This document shows, in pieces, positions 62,884 to 64,000 of a stretch of DNA of 64,000 nt. The notes below the pieces were generated by a model, which had not been told where the DNA came from, searched no databases, and saw nothing but the letters and a program-made list of their open reading frames with translations. The position numbers and the translations under genes were made by a program. The stretch covers positions 372,001 to 436,000 of the forward strand of contig NZ_CAKLPX010000001.1 of NCBI RefSeq assembly GCF_923077115.1, given 5' to 3'. The stretch is from Sinobacterium norvegicum. GTDB lineage: Bacteria > Pseudomonadota > Gammaproteobacteria > Pseudomonadales > Sinobacteriaceae. Within the stretch, counting starts at the first letter, position 1; every line of letters starts with the position of its first letter.

Positions 62884-64000
62884 TACGACAGCCCCCGTAG
62901 ATAATTCAATCGGGCAGCCTCCTGGGACTGATTGACGATGCTAAATACATCTTTGAGATGCTTTCGATTGAGCTGTGACAACGATTTTGGCTGACAATAA
63001 TTGTCGATGGCCTGGTTTTGCTGTAGATTTTCTATTTGACTCTCTAGCCGCAACTGTAGAATCAACGTATAAGCATCCATTAAGTTGCGACTGTCTGTAA
63101 TAGTCATGTGTTTGTGTTGCTGCAACTGTCGTAACCGCTCTAGGGTATTTACAGCATCTTGCCCGTGGGCAAGACTGTGTAGTCTGACTATATCGGTAAT
63201 AGGCATCATACCCCTGGCCTTTAAATCGAACGCATCAGTATGGTCACCATTGCGCTCGACAACAAAGCGCCGGAACATTCCAATAGGTGGAGACTCTGCC
63301 AGTGCACTTCTGGCCAGTGCCGCTTGATATATCGTCGATCTCTCAGTTAAGCCCAGCATCTTTTGTTGTAGTGATTGCGCCAGATCTAAGTCACCAAAAA
63401 CAGGTTTTAGGTCGAAGAAGATCGCTGTTTTTAACACTGATTCCGGTGTTGGGCTTTTCACCCAGCGTTCAACCTTTAGTATCCACCCCTCTAACGTTAA
63501 CGCTAATTCAGGGTTTGTTGCCATAATATTTCCCGGGCATAACGGATAGCCACAACGGTCTAGCCAACGGCACACCTGCTCTGCTAAACGAGCAAACCAA
63601 GGATAATCTTCGGGCCTGACCTCATTCGATATGATCAAACCATTGTCCTGGTCTGCGCCAAGCAATTGCTCCTGCCTGGCGATGGAGCCGAAATTGAGCC
63701 AACAAAATGCAACAGGTGCTGGGCCGATCTCTTCTATGGTAAGCACAATAATCCGCTGAGTAATCTTTTCACTCAATAAACTGAGCAATTGGGCTGCATG
63801 CGTCGCCGATAAATCGTTGGCCACCCACTGAACCACTTGTTGGGGGATGGAGGTAGCAACGGCAATGATTTGTTCTATATCTGTCAGGCGATTAATCCGC
63901 TGTACCAGGTGTATAGGGTCATTTTGTTTGGCCATTAGCAAATCAGAAGCGGTAATAATACCCAGCAGTTTTCCGTTTTGCTTTACCGGTAAGTGGTGGC
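62883..64000 (-). CDS. CBS/DUF294 nucleotidyltransferase-like protein, 5' part missing
   Basis: The frame continues through the right edge; the visible C-terminal part is about 372 residues. It opens in the middle of a CBS domain (HHLPVKQNGKLLGIITASDL), followed by the DUF294 nucleotidyltransferase-like domain with WLNFGSIARQEQLLGADQDN, which has the family's G-S-x(3)-R-x-E-x(5)-D-x-D-like pattern, and then the C-terminal helical DUF294 domain (FDLKARGMMPITDIVRLHS). Full-length relatives also have an N-terminal cyclic-nucleotide-binding domain, which would lie outside. It is co-transcribed with the exonuclease gene through a TAGTG overlap. Role unknown; possibly signal-dependent nucleotidyl transfer. 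Confidence 0.87.
   Translation of the reverse strand, partial: HHLPVKQNGKLLGIITASDLLMAKQNDPIHLVQRINRLTDIEQIIAVATSIPQQVVQWVANDLSATHAAQLLSLLSEKITQRIIVLTIEEIGPAPVAFCWLNFGSIARQEQLLGADQDNGLIISNEVRPEDYPWFARLAEQVCRWLDRCGYPLCPGNIMATNPELALTLEGWILKVERWVKSPTPESVLKTAIFFDLKPVFGDLDLAQSLQQKMLGLTERSTIYQAALARSALAESPPIGMFRRFVVERNGDHTDAFDLKARGMMPITDIVRLHSLAHGQDAVNTLERLRQLQQHKHMTITDSRNLMDAYTLILQLRLESQIENLQQNQAIDNYCQPKSLSQLNRKHLKDVFSIVNQSQEAARLNYLRGLS

Noticed and set aside
1-64000. tRNA, rRNA, insertion sequence and prophage genes
   Set aside because: No cloverleaf-like T-loop sequences, transposase motifs or phage gene clusters were found in the intergenic regions or coding frames.

Overview
The window looks like chromosomal DNA of a free-living, probably marine gammaproteobacterium of the Cellvibrionales/Pseudomonas side of the class. 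The evidence is gene content and order: a nitrite/sulfite reductase with its DUF934 partner, cobalamin-dependent methionine synthase, NfuA, the gloB-yafS-rnhA-dnaQ block, NhaB and a FimL-like protein. From memory (no search was possible), this resembles the Pseudomonas aeruginosa PA18xx region, broken up by extra blocks. I see no tRNA or rRNA gene, CRISPR array, insertion sequence, prophage or plasmid origin. Coding density is high and all genes read as native.

Layout, left to right. 1-9.7 kb: a partial CPA2-type antiporter, sulfite reductase plus DUF934, a 37-residue membrane peptide, DUF2970, a MATE exporter, metH and the divergent nfuA. 9.9-11.7 kb: an orphan TetR regulator convergent with DAHP synthase. 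11.9-18 kb: an AddB-like nuclease and an AddA-like helicase-nuclease with overlapping ends. 18.2-24.6 kb: two luciferase-like (LLM) oxidoreductases mixed with three rRNA methyltransferases (RlmD, RsmC-like, RlmG) and a low-molecular-weight phosphotyrosine phosphatase. 24.7-25.7 kb: an exported glycine-rich protein of unknown role. 25.8-31.6 kb: a five-gene Yej/Npp-type peptide ABC importer with four-base overlaps. 31.8-36.5 kb: MltD-type transglycosylase, gloB, a YafS-like methyltransferase, rnhA and dnaQ. 36.5-38 kb: nhaB. 38.3-42.2 kb: a co-directional run of a FimL-like protein, a small membrane protein, SohB and a lone GspG pseudopilin.

42.5-59.5 kb is the most striking region. It encodes a giant repetitive adhesin of about 3,515 residues with a type I secretion signal at its C-terminus, followed without real gaps by its ABC transporter, HlyD-type adaptor, TolC-type outer-membrane channel, an OmpA-family lipoprotein with a thrombospondin-type-3-like calcium motif, and a PstS-like substrate-binding lipoprotein. 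The last two are not standard parts of a type I secretion system. Neither a LapG/LapD pair nor a recognisable LapG cleavage motif is visible, so retention and release of this adhesin probably differ from the LapA paradigm.

59.5-61.6 kb is a three-gene polar amino acid (possibly cystine) ABC importer on the opposite strand. The right end holds a small thioredoxin-like protein, a DnaQ-family exonuclease and a CBS/DUF294 nucleotidyltransferase-like protein that runs off the window.
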